NCBI GenBank assembly: GCA_047602905.1
Contig: JBLKOP010000005.1
Coordinates: 1-64,000, forward strand
Length of the DNA: 64,000 bases
Source: SKIA01 sp047602905
GTDB taxonomy: Archaea; Nanobdellota; Nanobdellia; Woesearchaeales; SKIA01
Direction: 5' to 3'
Below the pieces are notes generated by a model. The model ran no database searches and was not told where the DNA came from. It was given only the letters and a program-made list of their open reading frames with translations. Both the position numbers and the translations under genes were made by a program. Positions 52,509-61,837 of the stretch are shown one piece after another. The first letter of the stretch is position 1; every line of letters starts with the position of its first letter.

Positions 52509-53495
52509 ATGATTATTACGTTGCTTGAGTGCGAGGATTGGGAGAAGGAGTTTTTTAAGCAGCGTTTGCATCAGCACGAGTTGCATTTTGTTGATGAGCC
52601 TATTGAGTCTGGCGTTCCTGAAAACACTGAGGTTCTTGTTGTGTTTATTTATTCTCCTGTTACTCAGAAGCTGCTTAGTTCTCTTCCTAACGTAAAGCTT
52701 GTGTGTACTCGTAGTACGGGTTTTGATCATATCGACTTAGTTGCTTGTGCGAGTAAGGGTGTTGTTGTTAAGAACGTTCCTTTCTATGGTGAGAACACGG
52801 TTGCTGAGCACACCTTTGCGCTTTTATTGGCTATTTCTCGTCGCTTAGTTGAGGGTGTTTTGCGTGTTCGTAGCGGGGTTTTTGATCCTCATGGTCTTGA
52901 GGGTTTTGATTTGAAGTCTAAGACTCTTGGGGTTGTTGGTACGGGTCATATTGGTCAGCACGTTATTCGTATGGCTAATGGTTTTGAGATGGACGTGGTT
53001 GCTTTTGATCCGTTTCCTAACAAGGCTGTTCAACGTAAGCTTGGTTTTCGTTACGCAGACCTTAATGAGTTACTAGCTACTTCTGATATCGTTACCCTTC
53101 ATTGTCCGTATAACGAGCACACGCATCACTTACTTAATCAGGACAACTTATCTAAGATTAAGAAGGGCGCTGTTATTATTAACACTGCTCGAGGAGGCCT
53201 TATTCATAACGAGGCTCTTCTCTCTGCTCTTAGTGATGGGCGAGTTGGTTTTGCTGGTCTTGATGTTCTTGAGGAAGAAGTGAGTATTCGTGAGGAAGTA
53301 GAGGTTCTTAGTAAGCGAAGAAAAGGCGTTGACGTTCATTCTATGCTTATTGATCACGTTCTTATCAATCACCCACGGGTTGTAGTTACGCCTCATAACG
53401 CGTTTAATAGTAAAGAGGCTTTGCAGAGAATTCTTAATACTACTGCTGATAATATCCTTGTTAGTTCTGATGCTAACGTAGTAAAGGTTAAATAA
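52509..53495 (+). CDS. D-2-hydroxyacid dehydrogenase (D-lactate dehydrogenase-like)
   Basis: The 328-aa NAD-dependent enzyme interconverts a 2-keto acid and D-2-hydroxy acid. It has the Rossmann motif GVVGTGHIGQHV, the catalytic Arg in NTARGGLI, a Glu in the LDVLEEE region and His in VTPHNAFNS. An insertion with KRRKGVD lies before the last motif. Phe/Tyr-containing segments suggest lactate or a similar substrate. A lactate permease lies 9 kb away. Confidence 0.9.
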   Translation: MIITLLECEDWEKEFFKQRLHQHELHFVDEPIESGVPENTEVLVVFIYSPVTQKLLSSLPNVKLVCTRSTGFDHIDLVACASKGVVVKNVPFYGENTVAEHTFALLLAISRRLVEGVLRVRSGVFDPHGLEGFDLKSKTLGVVGTGHIGQHVIRMANGFEMDVVAFDPFPNKAVQRKLGFRYADLNELLATSDIVTLHCPYNEHTHHLLNQDNLSKIKKGAVIINTARGGLIHNEALLSALSDGRVGFAGLDVLEEEVSIREEVEVLSKRRKGVDVHSMLIDHVLINHPRVVVTPHNAFNSKEALQRILNTTADNILVSSDANVVKVK

Positions 53496-53517
53496 GCCAG
53501 TAGTTTTTTGTTGTTGT

Positions 53518-55695
53518 ATGAAGAAGTTGCTTTACGTTTCTGGTATGCATTGCGCTAGTTGCGCGAATACTATTGAGGAGCGTTTGTTATCTGTAAAGAA
53601 GGTTTCTTCTGCTAGTGTTAATTCTGCTAACAACACTGTTTTGGTTGTTCATGAGGGTGTTCCTGTTCAGACTCTTATTAATCAAATAAAACTTGCTGGT
53701 TATAGTGCTTCTGAGCACCCTCCTCTTGCTGATGAACATCATAAGGTGGAGTCGTTTCCGCTTATTGCTTGTTTTGCTGGTTTTTTCTTGCTTGTCTTAT
53801 CCATGGGTCACATGCTTGGCTTGCCTATTCATGAAACGGTACTGAACGCTTTCTTGCAGTTTCTTCTTGCTTCGTACTTGTTATTTGTTAACAAAGAGGT
53901 CTTTAGGCAGGGTTTGCTTGTTGTTTGGAGAACAAAAACTTCTACTATGGACACATTAGTTGCTCTTGGTGTTGGTTCTGCGTATCTGTACTCATCAGTT
54001 GTTTTCTTGTACGGAGTGTTTTCTCCTCCTATTGAGTTTTCTCAATTATTTTTTGAGAGCGCAGGAATTATCTTGTTGTTCGTGCAGATTGGCAGATATT
54101 TTGAGTTCAAAGCTACTCGTAGAGCTGCTTCTCGTATGAAGGGCTTGCTTTCTCTTGCTTCTCCAAGCGCTCTTGTTGTTGATGGCTCCTCTGAGCAAGA
54201 AGTACTTCTTGATGAGGTGGTTGTTGGTTCTATTGTTAAAGTAAAGCCTGGTATGCGCATTCCTCTTGATGGTGTTATTCATGTAGGAGCTACTCGTATT
54301 GATGAGAGCTTAGTTACTGGTGAGAGTGTTCCTGTTAAGAAAACGAAGGGAGACGTTGTTTTTGGTGGTTCTATTAATAAGACGGGTATGGTTCTTGTTC
54401 GTGTTACTGCTTCTTCTCAGAAAAGTACTGTTCAGCGCATTGCTGATCTTGTTGAGGAGGCTCAGAGTAGTAAAGCTCCTATTCAGCGCGTTGTTGATAA
54501 GGTCGCTTCTCGTTTTGTTCCTTTCGTTCTTCTTCTTGCTGTATTGACTTTTGTTGGTTGGTTACTGTTTCCTCCTCTTGAGGCTGTTGTTCCGTTATTG
54601 TTTGCTTTGCAAGCAAGCATTGCTGTTTTGGTAATTGCTTGTCCTTGCGCTCTTGGTCTTGCTACTCCTACTGCTGTCATGGTTTCTATGGGTGAGGCTG
54701 GTAAGCAGGGTGTTGTTTTCTCTGATGCCGCTACTCTTCAGGCTGCTTCTTCTGCTCGAACTGTTGTTTTTGATAAGACTGGAACGCTTACTGTTGGTAA
54801 GCCTGTTGTTTCTGCTATTAAGACGTATAATGATTTATCTTCTCAGGTTGTGTTTCGTTACGCTGCTAGTCTTGCTAGTACTTCTACTCATCCTCTTAGC
54901 GAGGCTATTGTTTCTTATGCTAAGAAGCAAAGTATTGGTTTTGGCAGTCCTCGTCAGTGCGAGGAGGTTGAGGGTAAGGGTCTTGTTGGTAAGGTTGAGG
55001 GTCGAAAGATTGTTGTTGGTAGCGTGGATTTCTTTGTTGAGTCGGGTATTGGTTTGTATGACGTTCGTGAAAAACTTCCTTCTTTTGCTAGTAAGCAGTA
55101 CACTCCTGTTTTAGTTGCTGTTGAGGGTAGAATTGCTGCTCTTATCGGTATTTCTGATGCTCTTAAGGATTCTGCTAAGGCGGGTGTTGAGGCTGTTCAT
55201 GCTCTTGGTTTACAGACTGTTATGCTTACTGGGGACCGTCAAGAAATTGCTGAGAGCGTTGCTTCTTCTCTTGGTGTTGGTGTTGTTCGTGCTCAGCTTT
55301 CTCCTCAGCAAAAACTTGAGGAGATTACTCGTATGCGTAAGAAGCGAGGTGTTGTTATGGTTGGGGACGGTATTAATGACGCTCCTGCTCTTGCTGCTGC
55401 TGATGTAGGTGTTGTTCTCTCTAATAGTACTGAGGTTGCTTCTGAAGCCAGTAGTGTTCGTGTTATGAGTGATGACGTTACTAAGGTTGCTTTTGCTCTT
55501 GGTCTTTCTCGTCGTACGATGAGGGTTGTTAAGCAAAACCTTGCTTGGGCTTTTTCTTATAACGTACTTGCTATTCCTATTGCTATGGGTGTTTTGTATC
55601 CGTTTACTGGTTGGTTGCTCTCGCCTATGATTGCTGGTGCTGCTATGGCAGCAAGTAGTTTGTCTGTCGTTCTGAATAGTCTGCGTCTAAAATGA
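53518..55695 (+). CDS. copA: Copper-translocating P-type ATPase
   Basis: The 725-aa P1B-ATPase exports Cu(I). It has one N-terminal heavy-metal domain (GMHCASC, Cys12 and Cys15), membrane helices, LVTGESVPV, the ion-path IACPCALGLATPTA, phosphorylation site DKTGTLT (Asp419), STHPLSEAI and MVGDGINDAPALAAADVG. The tail membrane pair has YNVLAIPIAMG. It starts 22 bp after the dehydrogenase gene and may share its transcript. Confidence 0.95.
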   Translation: MKKLLYVSGMHCASCANTIEERLLSVKKVSSASVNSANNTVLVVHEGVPVQTLINQIKLAGYSASEHPPLADEHHKVESFPLIACFAGFFLLVLSMGHMLGLPIHETVLNAFLQFLLASYLLFVNKEVFRQGLLVVWRTKTSTMDTLVALGVGSAYLYSSVVFLYGVFSPPIEFSQLFFESAGIILLFVQIGRYFEFKATRRAASRMKGLLSLASPSALVVDGSSEQEVLLDEVVVGSIVKVKPGMRIPLDGVIHVGATRIDESLVTGESVPVKKTKGDVVFGGSINKTGMVLVRVTASSQKSTVQRIADLVEEAQSSKAPIQRVVDKVASRFVPFVLLLAVLTFVGWLLFPPLEAVVPLLFALQASIAVLVIACPCALGLATPTAVMVSMGEAGKQGVVFSDAATLQAASSARTVVFDKTGTLTVGKPVVSAIKTYNDLSSQVVFRYAASLASTSTHPLSEAIVSYAKKQSIGFGSPRQCEEVEGKGLVGKVEGRKIVVGSVDFFVESGIGLYDVREKLPSFASKQYTPVLVAVEGRIAALIGISDALKDSAKAGVEAVHALGLQTVMLTGDRQEIAESVASSLGVGVVRAQLSPQQKLEEITRMRKKRGVVMVGDGINDAPALAAADVGVVLSNSTEVASEASSVRVMSDDVTKVAFALGLSRRTMRVVKQNLAWAFSYNVLAIPIAMGVLYPFTGWLLSPMIAGAAMAASSLSVVLNSLRLK

Positions 55696-55764
55696 GGTTT
55701 TTGGTCTTTTTTTTGATTACTTGTTAATGGGAACATTTTTATATCTTCTTACTTTATTTCTTGT

Positions 55765-56082
55765 ATGGATGTAACTGCTTCTAATGGTTTATACGCACAT
55801 AAACATAATTTAGAAACACATGTATCTATTCTTAATAGGAAATCTGCTGATTCTCAAGTTAATATTCCTGCGTTTTCTTTAGGAATTCCTTTTTATGAGT
55901 TCGCAATTGATGCGTTAACTAGTGCATTGGTACATACGTCTTCTGAAGAAGTAATTGCTGAGTACATTAGTCAATTAAACGATTGTGTTGCTGCTCAAAA
56001 AGGTCTTTCTGAACTTGATGAAAGGTATTTATTATCTTGTCGAGAAACGATTATTTCTGATCTTCACAAAAAAATTAATTAG
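55765..56082 (+). CDS. Hypothetical protein, 105 aa
   Basis: Soluble and mostly helical, no family recognised. A TATA-like TTTTTATATC (about 55737-55746) 20-25 bp before the ATG supports it as a separate leaderless gene. Confidence 0.6.
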   Translation: MDVTASNGLYAHKHNLETHVSILNRKSADSQVNIPAFSLGIPFYEFAIDALTSALVHTSSEEVIAEYISQLNDCVAAQKGLSELDERYLLSCRETIISDLHKKIN

Positions 56083-56145
56083 TGCATATTCTTCTTCTTG
56101 AATAAGTAACTCTACGTATCTATCATGCTAATTTATCATGTATTT

Positions 56146-56631
56146 CTATCTAAGTATCTTTGCTACTGTTTCTGATAGTTGTATCTTGTTTGTTTTTCCG
56201 TGTTTGGTTATTGTTATTAGTTTTTGTTCTTTTAGTTTGTTTAGTGTTCGATGCACTTTTACTCTGCTCAGTCCTTCTATTCTTGATAGTTCTGCTTGGA
56301 GTGCTTTATTGTTGTTTTCTATGAGGTAGTTGATGATTGTTTGTTCTTCCTCGCTTAGGAATTGTTTGAGTAGTTCTATGACTTCTTGGGTTTTTGCTTG
56401 TGTGTCTGCTAGTTTTATGTTTGTGTATGTTGCTAGTGCGTATCCTGCTACTGCTGATAATATCATGGTTGCTATGGTGAAGGGAAGCCTGTTTTGTATG
56501 AGCCAGTAGTACACAGGATTTGCTGGTGTGTGTGCTTGGTGCAGATACACTAAAAACCATACGAGGCCAAGCAGTGTTATGGTTAGTGCTGCGAATCCTA
56601 TGGTTATTGATGTGAAGGTTTTTTGTTTCAT
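56146..56631 (-). CDS. Membrane-anchored winged-helix regulator
   Basis: The 161-aa protein has two membrane helices (about residues 8-30 and 49-70), a short linker and a C-terminal winged helix (FLSEEEQTIINYLIENN, LSRIEGLSRVKVHRTLNKLKEQKLI) like archaeal MarR/HTH proteins. A membrane-tethered repressor is inferred. Its promoter carries a perfect inverted repeat over the predicted start site, possibly its own operator. It is divergent from the DsbA-like gene. Confidence 0.8.
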   Translation of the reverse strand: MKQKTFTSITIGFAALTITLLGLVWFLVYLHQAHTPANPVYYWLIQNRLPFTIATMILSAVAGYALATYTNIKLADTQAKTQEVIELLKQFLSEEEQTIINYLIENNNKALQAELSRIEGLSRVKVHRTLNKLKEQKLITITKHGKTNKIQLSETVAKILR

Positions 56632-56636
56632 TTCTT

Positions 56637-56667
56637 GTACGGAACGTTTCCGTACCTTTTAAATATT
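56637..56667 (-). promoter_or_regulatory. Perfect inverted repeat operator and TATA box of the membrane HTH gene
   Basis: GTACGGAA-CGT-TTCCGTAC (56637-56655) has 8-bp arms with a 3-bp spacer. It lies between the minus-strand TATA (AATATTTAAAAG, 56656-56667) and the ATG at 56631, covering the predicted transcription start. A bound protein would block transcription. Confidence 0.6.
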
Positions 56668-56725
56668 GTTTCATCTTATGTAACAGTAGTTGTCGGGGTG
56701 AGAGTTCCTCGATATAGTATTAATT

Positions 56726-57472
56726 ATGGCAAAGAAAACAAAAACTACGTCTGTGCGCAAGAGCGCTTCGACGCAGAAAAAAGATGTTCCGGCGAAGAGC
56801 AACCCTTGGGTTGTTGCTGTTATCGTGCTTGGTGTCCTGCTGTTTATCAGTTTGGTTGCTAACGCGGTTCTTGCAACACTTCTTGTGGTTAGTGCTCCAA
56901 CGACAGCAACTGCTCCTACGCAGGTTGCTCCTCAGCAACAACAAGCTCCTTCTGGTGGCCCTGTTGAGGTTGATTTAGAGAGTGCTCACCTTCTAGGAGA
57001 TCCTAGTGCTTCTGTGGTTATGGTTGAGTACAGTAGCTTTACGTGTCCGTTCTGTGGTCGTTTCCACGCGGAGACGTTTGGGCAGATAAAGAGTAACTTC
57101 GTTGATACGGGTGATGTTTTGTATGCGTACAAGCACTTCATCCGTAGCCCTGATGATGCTCGTATTGCTAATGTTGCTGAGTGCGCTGCTGAGCAAGGTG
57201 ATTTCTTTGCGTTTATCGACCAGGTGTATAGCAACCAGCATGACTTAAGTGATGCTGCTTTGCGTCGATACGCAGAAAATCTTGGTCTTGATGTCTCTGA
57301 GCTGGATAGTTGTGTATCTTCTGGTCGTAATCAGCAAGTTGCTAACGATCATGTTGCTGAGGCTCGAGCGAATGGTATTTCAGGTACTCCTAGCTTTCTT
57401 ATTAATGGGGAGCGTTTAGTGGGTGCTCAGCCGTATCCTGTTTTTGAGCAGGCTCTTCGTTCAGCGCAATAA
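56726..57472 (+). CDS. Membrane-anchored DsbA-like thiol oxidoreductase
   Basis: The 248-aa protein has a lysine-rich cytoplasmic start, one membrane anchor (about residues 27-52), a Pro/Gln/Ala linker, and a DsbA/BdbD-type thioredoxin domain: EYSSFTCPFCGRFH with the CPFC active site, a cis-Pro loop SGTPSFLING. It probably forms disulfides in secreted proteins, such as the cysteine-rich surface protein at the start of the window. Confidence 0.92.
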   Translation: MAKKTKTTSVRKSASTQKKDVPAKSNPWVVAVIVLGVLLFISLVANAVLATLLVVSAPTTATAPTQVAPQQQQAPSGGPVEVDLESAHLLGDPSASVVMVEYSSFTCPFCGRFHAETFGQIKSNFVDTGDVLYAYKHFIRSPDDARIANVAECAAEQGDFFAFIDQVYSNQHDLSDAALRRYAENLGLDVSELDSCVSSGRNQQVANDHVAEARANGISGTPSFLINGERLVGAQPYPVFEQALRSAQ

Positions 57473-57473
57473 A

Positions 57474-57506
57474 TTTTTTTTCTAAATATTTTTTTTCTTT
57501 TTTTTT
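57474..57506 (+). terminator. T-tract terminator after the DsbA-like gene
   Basis: Three runs of seven to nine T stand within 33 bp directly after the stop codon, a typical archaeal oligo-T termination signal. Confidence 0.6.
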
Positions 57507-57571
57507 CCACACTAGTTCTTGTTTTGCGTTTTTAAATGCGTCAATTTTTGTTTTTAAACAAACACAAAACA

Positions 57572-57619
57572 ACACTATATATAGTGTCTTAGTACATAAC
57601 AACGTACTGTATGTTGTGT
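57572..57619 (+). promoter_or_regulatory. Two NrdR boxes upstream of nrdA
   Basis: Box 1, ACACTATATATAGTGT (57572-57587), is a perfect palindrome equal to the NrdR-box consensus. Box 2, GTACTGTATGTTGTGT (57604-57619), is a good match. They start 32 bp apart, three helical turns, which is the spacing of paired NrdR boxes in bacteria. A TATA-like ATATAAAC or ACTTATAAC (57637-57653) lies between them and ATG 57674. The rest of the 200-bp gap is AT-rich without other features. Confidence 0.75.
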
Positions 57620-57673
57620 TTATTATGTTTGAGAATATAAACACTTATAACACAAACCAACAACACTACCTGT

Positions 57674-60499
57674 ATGGATGATTTACTCGTAACAAAAAGA
57701 AATGGAAAAATAGTTCCGTACGATAAGCAACGAATTCACAACGCACTACAACACGCGTTTCGCGCAAAACAAGAAACGATACGCAAAGAAGAACTAGAAG
57801 AACTCACCCAAGCAATACACGAAGAAATACACGCTCGCTTCAAAGAATTCTACCCAAACGTAGAAAACATCCAAGACATCGTAGAAAAACACCTCATGAG
57901 AAACGAACACTACGAAGTAGCCAAACAATACATCCTCTACCGAGAACAACGAACCAAAGAACGATCAGCCAAGCAAGACGAAGCAATAAAAAAAAGCTAC
58001 TTAGGAAAACTCACCGTAACCAAAAGAAACGGAGAAAAAACCCTCATTAACATGAAAAAACTCCAAGACACGCTACGACGAGCAACCAAAGGATACACCG
58101 TACCCGAAGAAGACATCATCGCCATCTGCGAGCAAACAGTAAAGAACCTATACGAAGGAGTACCCACAACAGAAATAGAAGAAGCACTCATCCTCACAAC
58201 CACCTCGCGCATAGAACAAGATTCTTGCTACAACGTAATAGCACAACGACTCCTAAGCCAAAAAATCTACAAAGAACTCATGCAAGAAAGCGTTACTGAT
58301 GAAGCGTTTGAAAAAAAATACCAAGAAACCTTTGTGCGCGTACAAGAAGAAGCGCACAAGAAAGGAATACTTGATGAGCGCATGAAAGAATACGACGTAG
58401 AAGAACTCGCAAAGTACTTACGCGTAGAACGAGACGACTTGCTAGAATACATGGCACTACGAACACTACACGAGCGCTACTTCATACACACACTAGAAGG
58501 AGACTCTATAGAGCTGCCACAAATCTTTTGGATGCGCGTAGCGATGGGACTAGCCTTAGCAGAAGAAACCCCAGAAGAACGCCACGAGCAAGCAAAGAAG
58601 TTCTACGACATCCTCAGCGTCATGAGATACACACCAAGCACCCCAACGCTCTTTCACGCAGGACTAAAGAAAGCGCAGCTAAGCAGCTGCTACCTAACAA
58701 CAACTCAAGACGACCTAAACGATATCTTCAAACAATACAGCGACCACGCACAACTCAGCAAGTGGAGCGGAGGAATAGGCCATGACTGGACGAATATTCG
58801 CGCAACAGGAGCAATGATAAAAAGTACTCGCGTAGAAAGCCAAGGAGTAATTCCGTTTCTAAAAATCGCAAACGACGTAACAGCAGCGATTAATCGCAGC
58901 GGAAAACGACGAGGAGCGACTTGCGCGTACCTAGAAACCTGGCACTTAGACATAGAAGACTTCGTTGATCTGCGAAGAAACACCGGGGATGAGCGCAGAC
59001 GAACTCACGACATGAATACCGCAAACTGGATTCCTGACTTGTTTATGAAACGAGTAGATAACGATGAGAACTGGACGTTATTTAGTCCTGAAGAAGTACC
59101 CGAACTACACAGCCTTTACGGGCGAGCGTTTGAGAAGAAGTACGAGGAGTACGAGAAGAAAGCACAAGAAGGAAAGCTTGCTAAGCACAAAGTAGTACAA
59201 GCAAAAGATTTGTACAGACGAATGCTCTCGCGACTCTTTGAAACAGGCCATCCGTGGTTTACGTTTAAAGACCCCTGCAACATCAGAAGCCCCCAAGACC
59301 ACGCAGGAGTTATTCACTCAAGTAATTTATGCACAGAAATTACTCTGAACACAAGCAAAGAAGAAACTGCTGTTTGTAACTTAGGAAGCATTAATCTGAG
59401 CCGACACGTACTTGATGGAAGTATTAACTACGAGTTACTTCAGCACACAATTCACGTGGCTGTACGCATGCTTGACAACGTCATTGACCTCTGCTACTAC
59501 CCAACTACAGAAGCAAAAACTAGTAATTTACGCCACCGACCAATAGGTTTGGGAATTATGGGTTTTCAAGACTTGCTCTTTAAGCTAAAAGTACCTTTTG
59601 ACAGCCAAGAAGCGCTCACTTTATCAAGCAAAACCCAGGAGTTCATCGCGTACCACGCAATTCTTGGCAGCAGTAAGTTAGCACGAGAAAAAGAGACGTA
59701 CTCTTCGTACGAAGGAAGTAAGTGGAGTCGAGGAATCCTTCCTCAAGACACCGTAGCGCTCTTAGAGCAAGAACGAGGACTGCCTATAGAAGTGCACCCT
59801 AACGAAACCCTTGATTGGAGTGTTGTGCGCAAGCACGTAGAAGAGTACGGAATGAGAAACAGTAATACCATGGCAATAGCTCCCACAGCAAGTATTAGCA
59901 CGATTAACGCTTGTCTTCCTAGTATGGAGCCTATTTACAAGAACATTTATGTGAAGAGTAACATGACAGGGGAGTTTACGATTATTAATCGTTTCTTAGT
60001 TGCTGATCTAAAGAAGCATCATATGTGGAACCAAGAAGTTCTTGACCAACTAAAATTCTATGATGGTAACGTCTCTATGATAGCAGGTGTTCCTGAAGAA
60101 CTAAAAGTGTTGTATAAAGAAGCGTTTCAGATAGATCCTCGCTGGGCACTAAAGATGAGTGCGTACCGACAAGTATGGATGGACCAAGCAGTTAGTCATA
60201 ACGTGTTTATGAGCGGGAGTAGTGGTAAGTTACTCTCAGACATTTACATGACTGCGTGGAAGTTAGGACTAAAAACCACGTACTACTTGCGCAGCTTAGC
60301 AAAGAGCCAGATAGAAAAAAGCACTCTTGACGCAAGTAAGTATGGCTTTACGCAAAAACGCGAGTTTGAGGTAGCTAAAGAAGACCTTCCTAAAGAATCA
60401 GCTTCTCAAGCGCACTCAGAAGTAACCGCCACCACGAGTACTGGACAAGCAGTGAAGCTGTGTAAGATTGAAGACCCTGATTGCGAGGCGTGCCAATGA
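57674..60499 (+). CDS. nrdA: Class I ribonucleotide reductase large subunit with two ATP-cones
   Basis: The 941-aa protein reduces ribonucleotides to deoxyribonucleotides. Two ATP-cone domains (starting VTKRNGKIVPYDK and VTKRNGEKTLINMKK, about residues 5-95 and 112-200) give allosteric control. Catalytic landmarks are QLSSCYL, SSNLCTEITLN, AVCNLGSINL and NTMAIAPTASIS. The C-terminal redox pair is CEAC. No intein is present. It is coupled to nrdB by ATGA. Codons are A/C-rich at the start and shift towards T-rich near the end. Confidence 0.95.
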   Translation: MDDLLVTKRNGKIVPYDKQRIHNALQHAFRAKQETIRKEELEELTQAIHEEIHARFKEFYPNVENIQDIVEKHLMRNEHYEVAKQYILYREQRTKERSAKQDEAIKKSYLGKLTVTKRNGEKTLINMKKLQDTLRRATKGYTVPEEDIIAICEQTVKNLYEGVPTTEIEEALILTTTSRIEQDSCYNVIAQRLLSQKIYKELMQESVTDEAFEKKYQETFVRVQEEAHKKGILDERMKEYDVEELAKYLRVERDDLLEYMALRTLHERYFIHTLEGDSIELPQIFWMRVAMGLALAEETPEERHEQAKKFYDILSVMRYTPSTPTLFHAGLKKAQLSSCYLTTTQDDLNDIFKQYSDHAQLSKWSGGIGHDWTNIRATGAMIKSTRVESQGVIPFLKIANDVTAAINRSGKRRGATCAYLETWHLDIEDFVDLRRNTGDERRRTHDMNTANWIPDLFMKRVDNDENWTLFSPEEVPELHSLYGRAFEKKYEEYEKKAQEGKLAKHKVVQAKDLYRRMLSRLFETGHPWFTFKDPCNIRSPQDHAGVIHSSNLCTEITLNTSKEETAVCNLGSINLSRHVLDGSINYELLQHTIHVAVRMLDNVIDLCYYPTTEAKTSNLRHRPIGLGIMGFQDLLFKLKVPFDSQEALTLSSKTQEFIAYHAILGSSKLAREKETYSSYEGSKWSRGILPQDTVALLEQERGLPIEVHPNETLDWSVVRKHVEEYGMRNSNTMAIAPTASISTINACLPSMEPIYKNIYVKSNMTGEFTIINRFLVADLKKHHMWNQEVLDQLKFYDGNVSMIAGVPEELKVLYKEAFQIDPRWALKMSAYRQVWMDQAVSHNVFMSGSSGKLLSDIYMTAWKLGLKTTYYLRSLAKSQIEKSTLDASKYGFTQKREFEVAKEDLPKESASQAHSEVTATTSTGQAVKLCKIEDPDCEACQ

Positions 60500-61491
60500 C
60501 TATAATTAATAACAGCAAGACTGACCCGAACAAAATTCTTCCTATGAAGTACAAATGGGCTCGTGAACACTACAAAACAGGCATAGCAAATAATTGGTCT
60601 CCTGAAGAAATAACTATGCAAAACGATATTGAGCAGTGGAAGAGCGATAAGGTTCTTAGTGAGAAAGAGCGGCGCTTAATACTGTGGAACCTTGGTTTCT
60701 TTAGTACTGCTGAGAGCCTTACAGCAAACAACTTGGTGTTAGCTGTGTATAACCACGTCACTAACCCAGAGGCTAGACAGTACTTACTGCGACAAGCGTT
60801 TGAAGAGGCTATTCATACGGACACGTTTATTTATTGCTGTGATAGTCTTGGTCTTGATCCTGATGAGATATTTACTATGTACGAGACGATTCCTTCTATT
60901 AAGGAAAAAGATGATTTCGTAGTAAACCTTACTCAAAGCGTGTTTGATCCTACCTTTAAGACGGAGACTACTGAGGATATTCAGAAGTTCTTACACGACC
61001 TCGTAGGGTTTTATGTGATTATGGAAGGAATTTTCTTCTATGCTGGCTTTGCGATGATGCTTGCTTTGCGCCGTCAAGGAAAAATGGTTGGTATTGGCGA
61101 GCAGTTCGAGTACATCATGCGTGACGAGTCTGTTCATCTTGCTTTTGGTTGTGACTTAATTAATACGATTAAAGAGGAGTTTCCTGATACGTGGACGCAA
61201 GAGTTTCAGGACGAGCTTGTTGAGTTGATTAAGCAGAGTGTTGAGTTAGAAAAAATTTATGCTAATGACGCGTGTCCTGAAGGGTTGCTTGGTATTAATG
61301 CTGAGCAGTTTAGTGAGTACGTAGAGTACATCGCTGATAGGCGTCTGCAACGTATTGGTCTTAAGAAGCAGTACGGAACAAAAAGTCCGTTTCCTTGGAT
61401 GAGTCAGAGTACTGATTTGAATAAGGAGAAGAACTTCTTTGAGACTCGCGTGACTGAGTACCAGACAGCAAGTAATTTGGACTGGGATTAG
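60496..61491 (+). CDS. nrdB: Ribonucleotide reductase small subunit R2, Phe at the radical site (class Ic-like)
   Basis: The 331-aa ferritin-like protein supplies the radical for NrdA. Metal ligands visible are Glu73 (STAESL), Glu104 and His107 (EEAIH), a Glu in MEGIFFYAGF, and Glu and His in RDESVHLAF. The place of the radical Tyr (four residues after His107) is Phe111. Tyr-to-Phe here is the mark of class Ic enzymes with a Mn/Fe cofactor, known from Chlamydia. The ATG overlaps the nrdA stop. Confidence 0.93.
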   Translation: MTIINNSKTDPNKILPMKYKWAREHYKTGIANNWSPEEITMQNDIEQWKSDKVLSEKERRLILWNLGFFSTAESLTANNLVLAVYNHVTNPEARQYLLRQAFEEAIHTDTFIYCCDSLGLDPDEIFTMYETIPSIKEKDDFVVNLTQSVFDPTFKTETTEDIQKFLHDLVGFYVIMEGIFFYAGFAMMLALRRQGKMVGIGEQFEYIMRDESVHLAFGCDLINTIKEEFPDTWTQEFQDELVELIKQSVELEKIYANDACPEGLLGINAEQFSEYVEYIADRRLQRIGLKKQYGTKSPFPWMSQSTDLNKEKNFFETRVTEYQTASNLDWD

Positions 61492-61558
61492 TTGTGATAC
61501 AAAATACTTTTTTTTTCTTTTCAACAAGATTTATATAGTTCTTTTGTTGAGTTACTGT

Positions 61559-61834
61559 ATGAAAATAGATTCTTCTTCCATTTCTTCTTACGTGAATACT
61601 TTATGGACTCAGGTAACAAGTTTTTCTGAGCCTGCTGTTCGCAAATATCCTTGTGAGTACGTTGCAAACGTTGCTCGTGCTTTGGTGGGTGAAACGCCCA
61701 AACGCTATGTTCATAACCGTCTAACGGACAGTTATATTTATCCTTTTCGTCAACTTCTTCCTAAAGGTGAACGAGACCGTATTTCTGGTTCGTACATCCC
61801 TCCTGCTCCTCCTCGAGAAGAGTCTTGCAAGTAA
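61559..61834 (+). CDS. Hypothetical protein, 91 aa
   Basis: Soluble, basic, with a proline-rich tail (PPAPPREESCK). No family is recognised. A TATA-like GATTTATATAG (61529-61539) 20-25 bp before ATG 61559 supports a separate leaderless gene. It ends 3 bp from the convergent deaminase gene. Confidence 0.6.
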   Translation: MKIDSSSISSYVNTLWTQVTSFSEPAVRKYPCEYVANVARALVGETPKRYVHNRLTDSYIYPFRQLLPKGERDRISGSYIPPAPPREESCK

Positions 61835-61837
61835 TGT

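Noticed and set aside
57637..57660. A third NrdR box near the nrdA start
   Set aside because: The sequence does not keep the central C-w-A-t-A-T-a-T-w-G pattern; it is better read as the TATA region.
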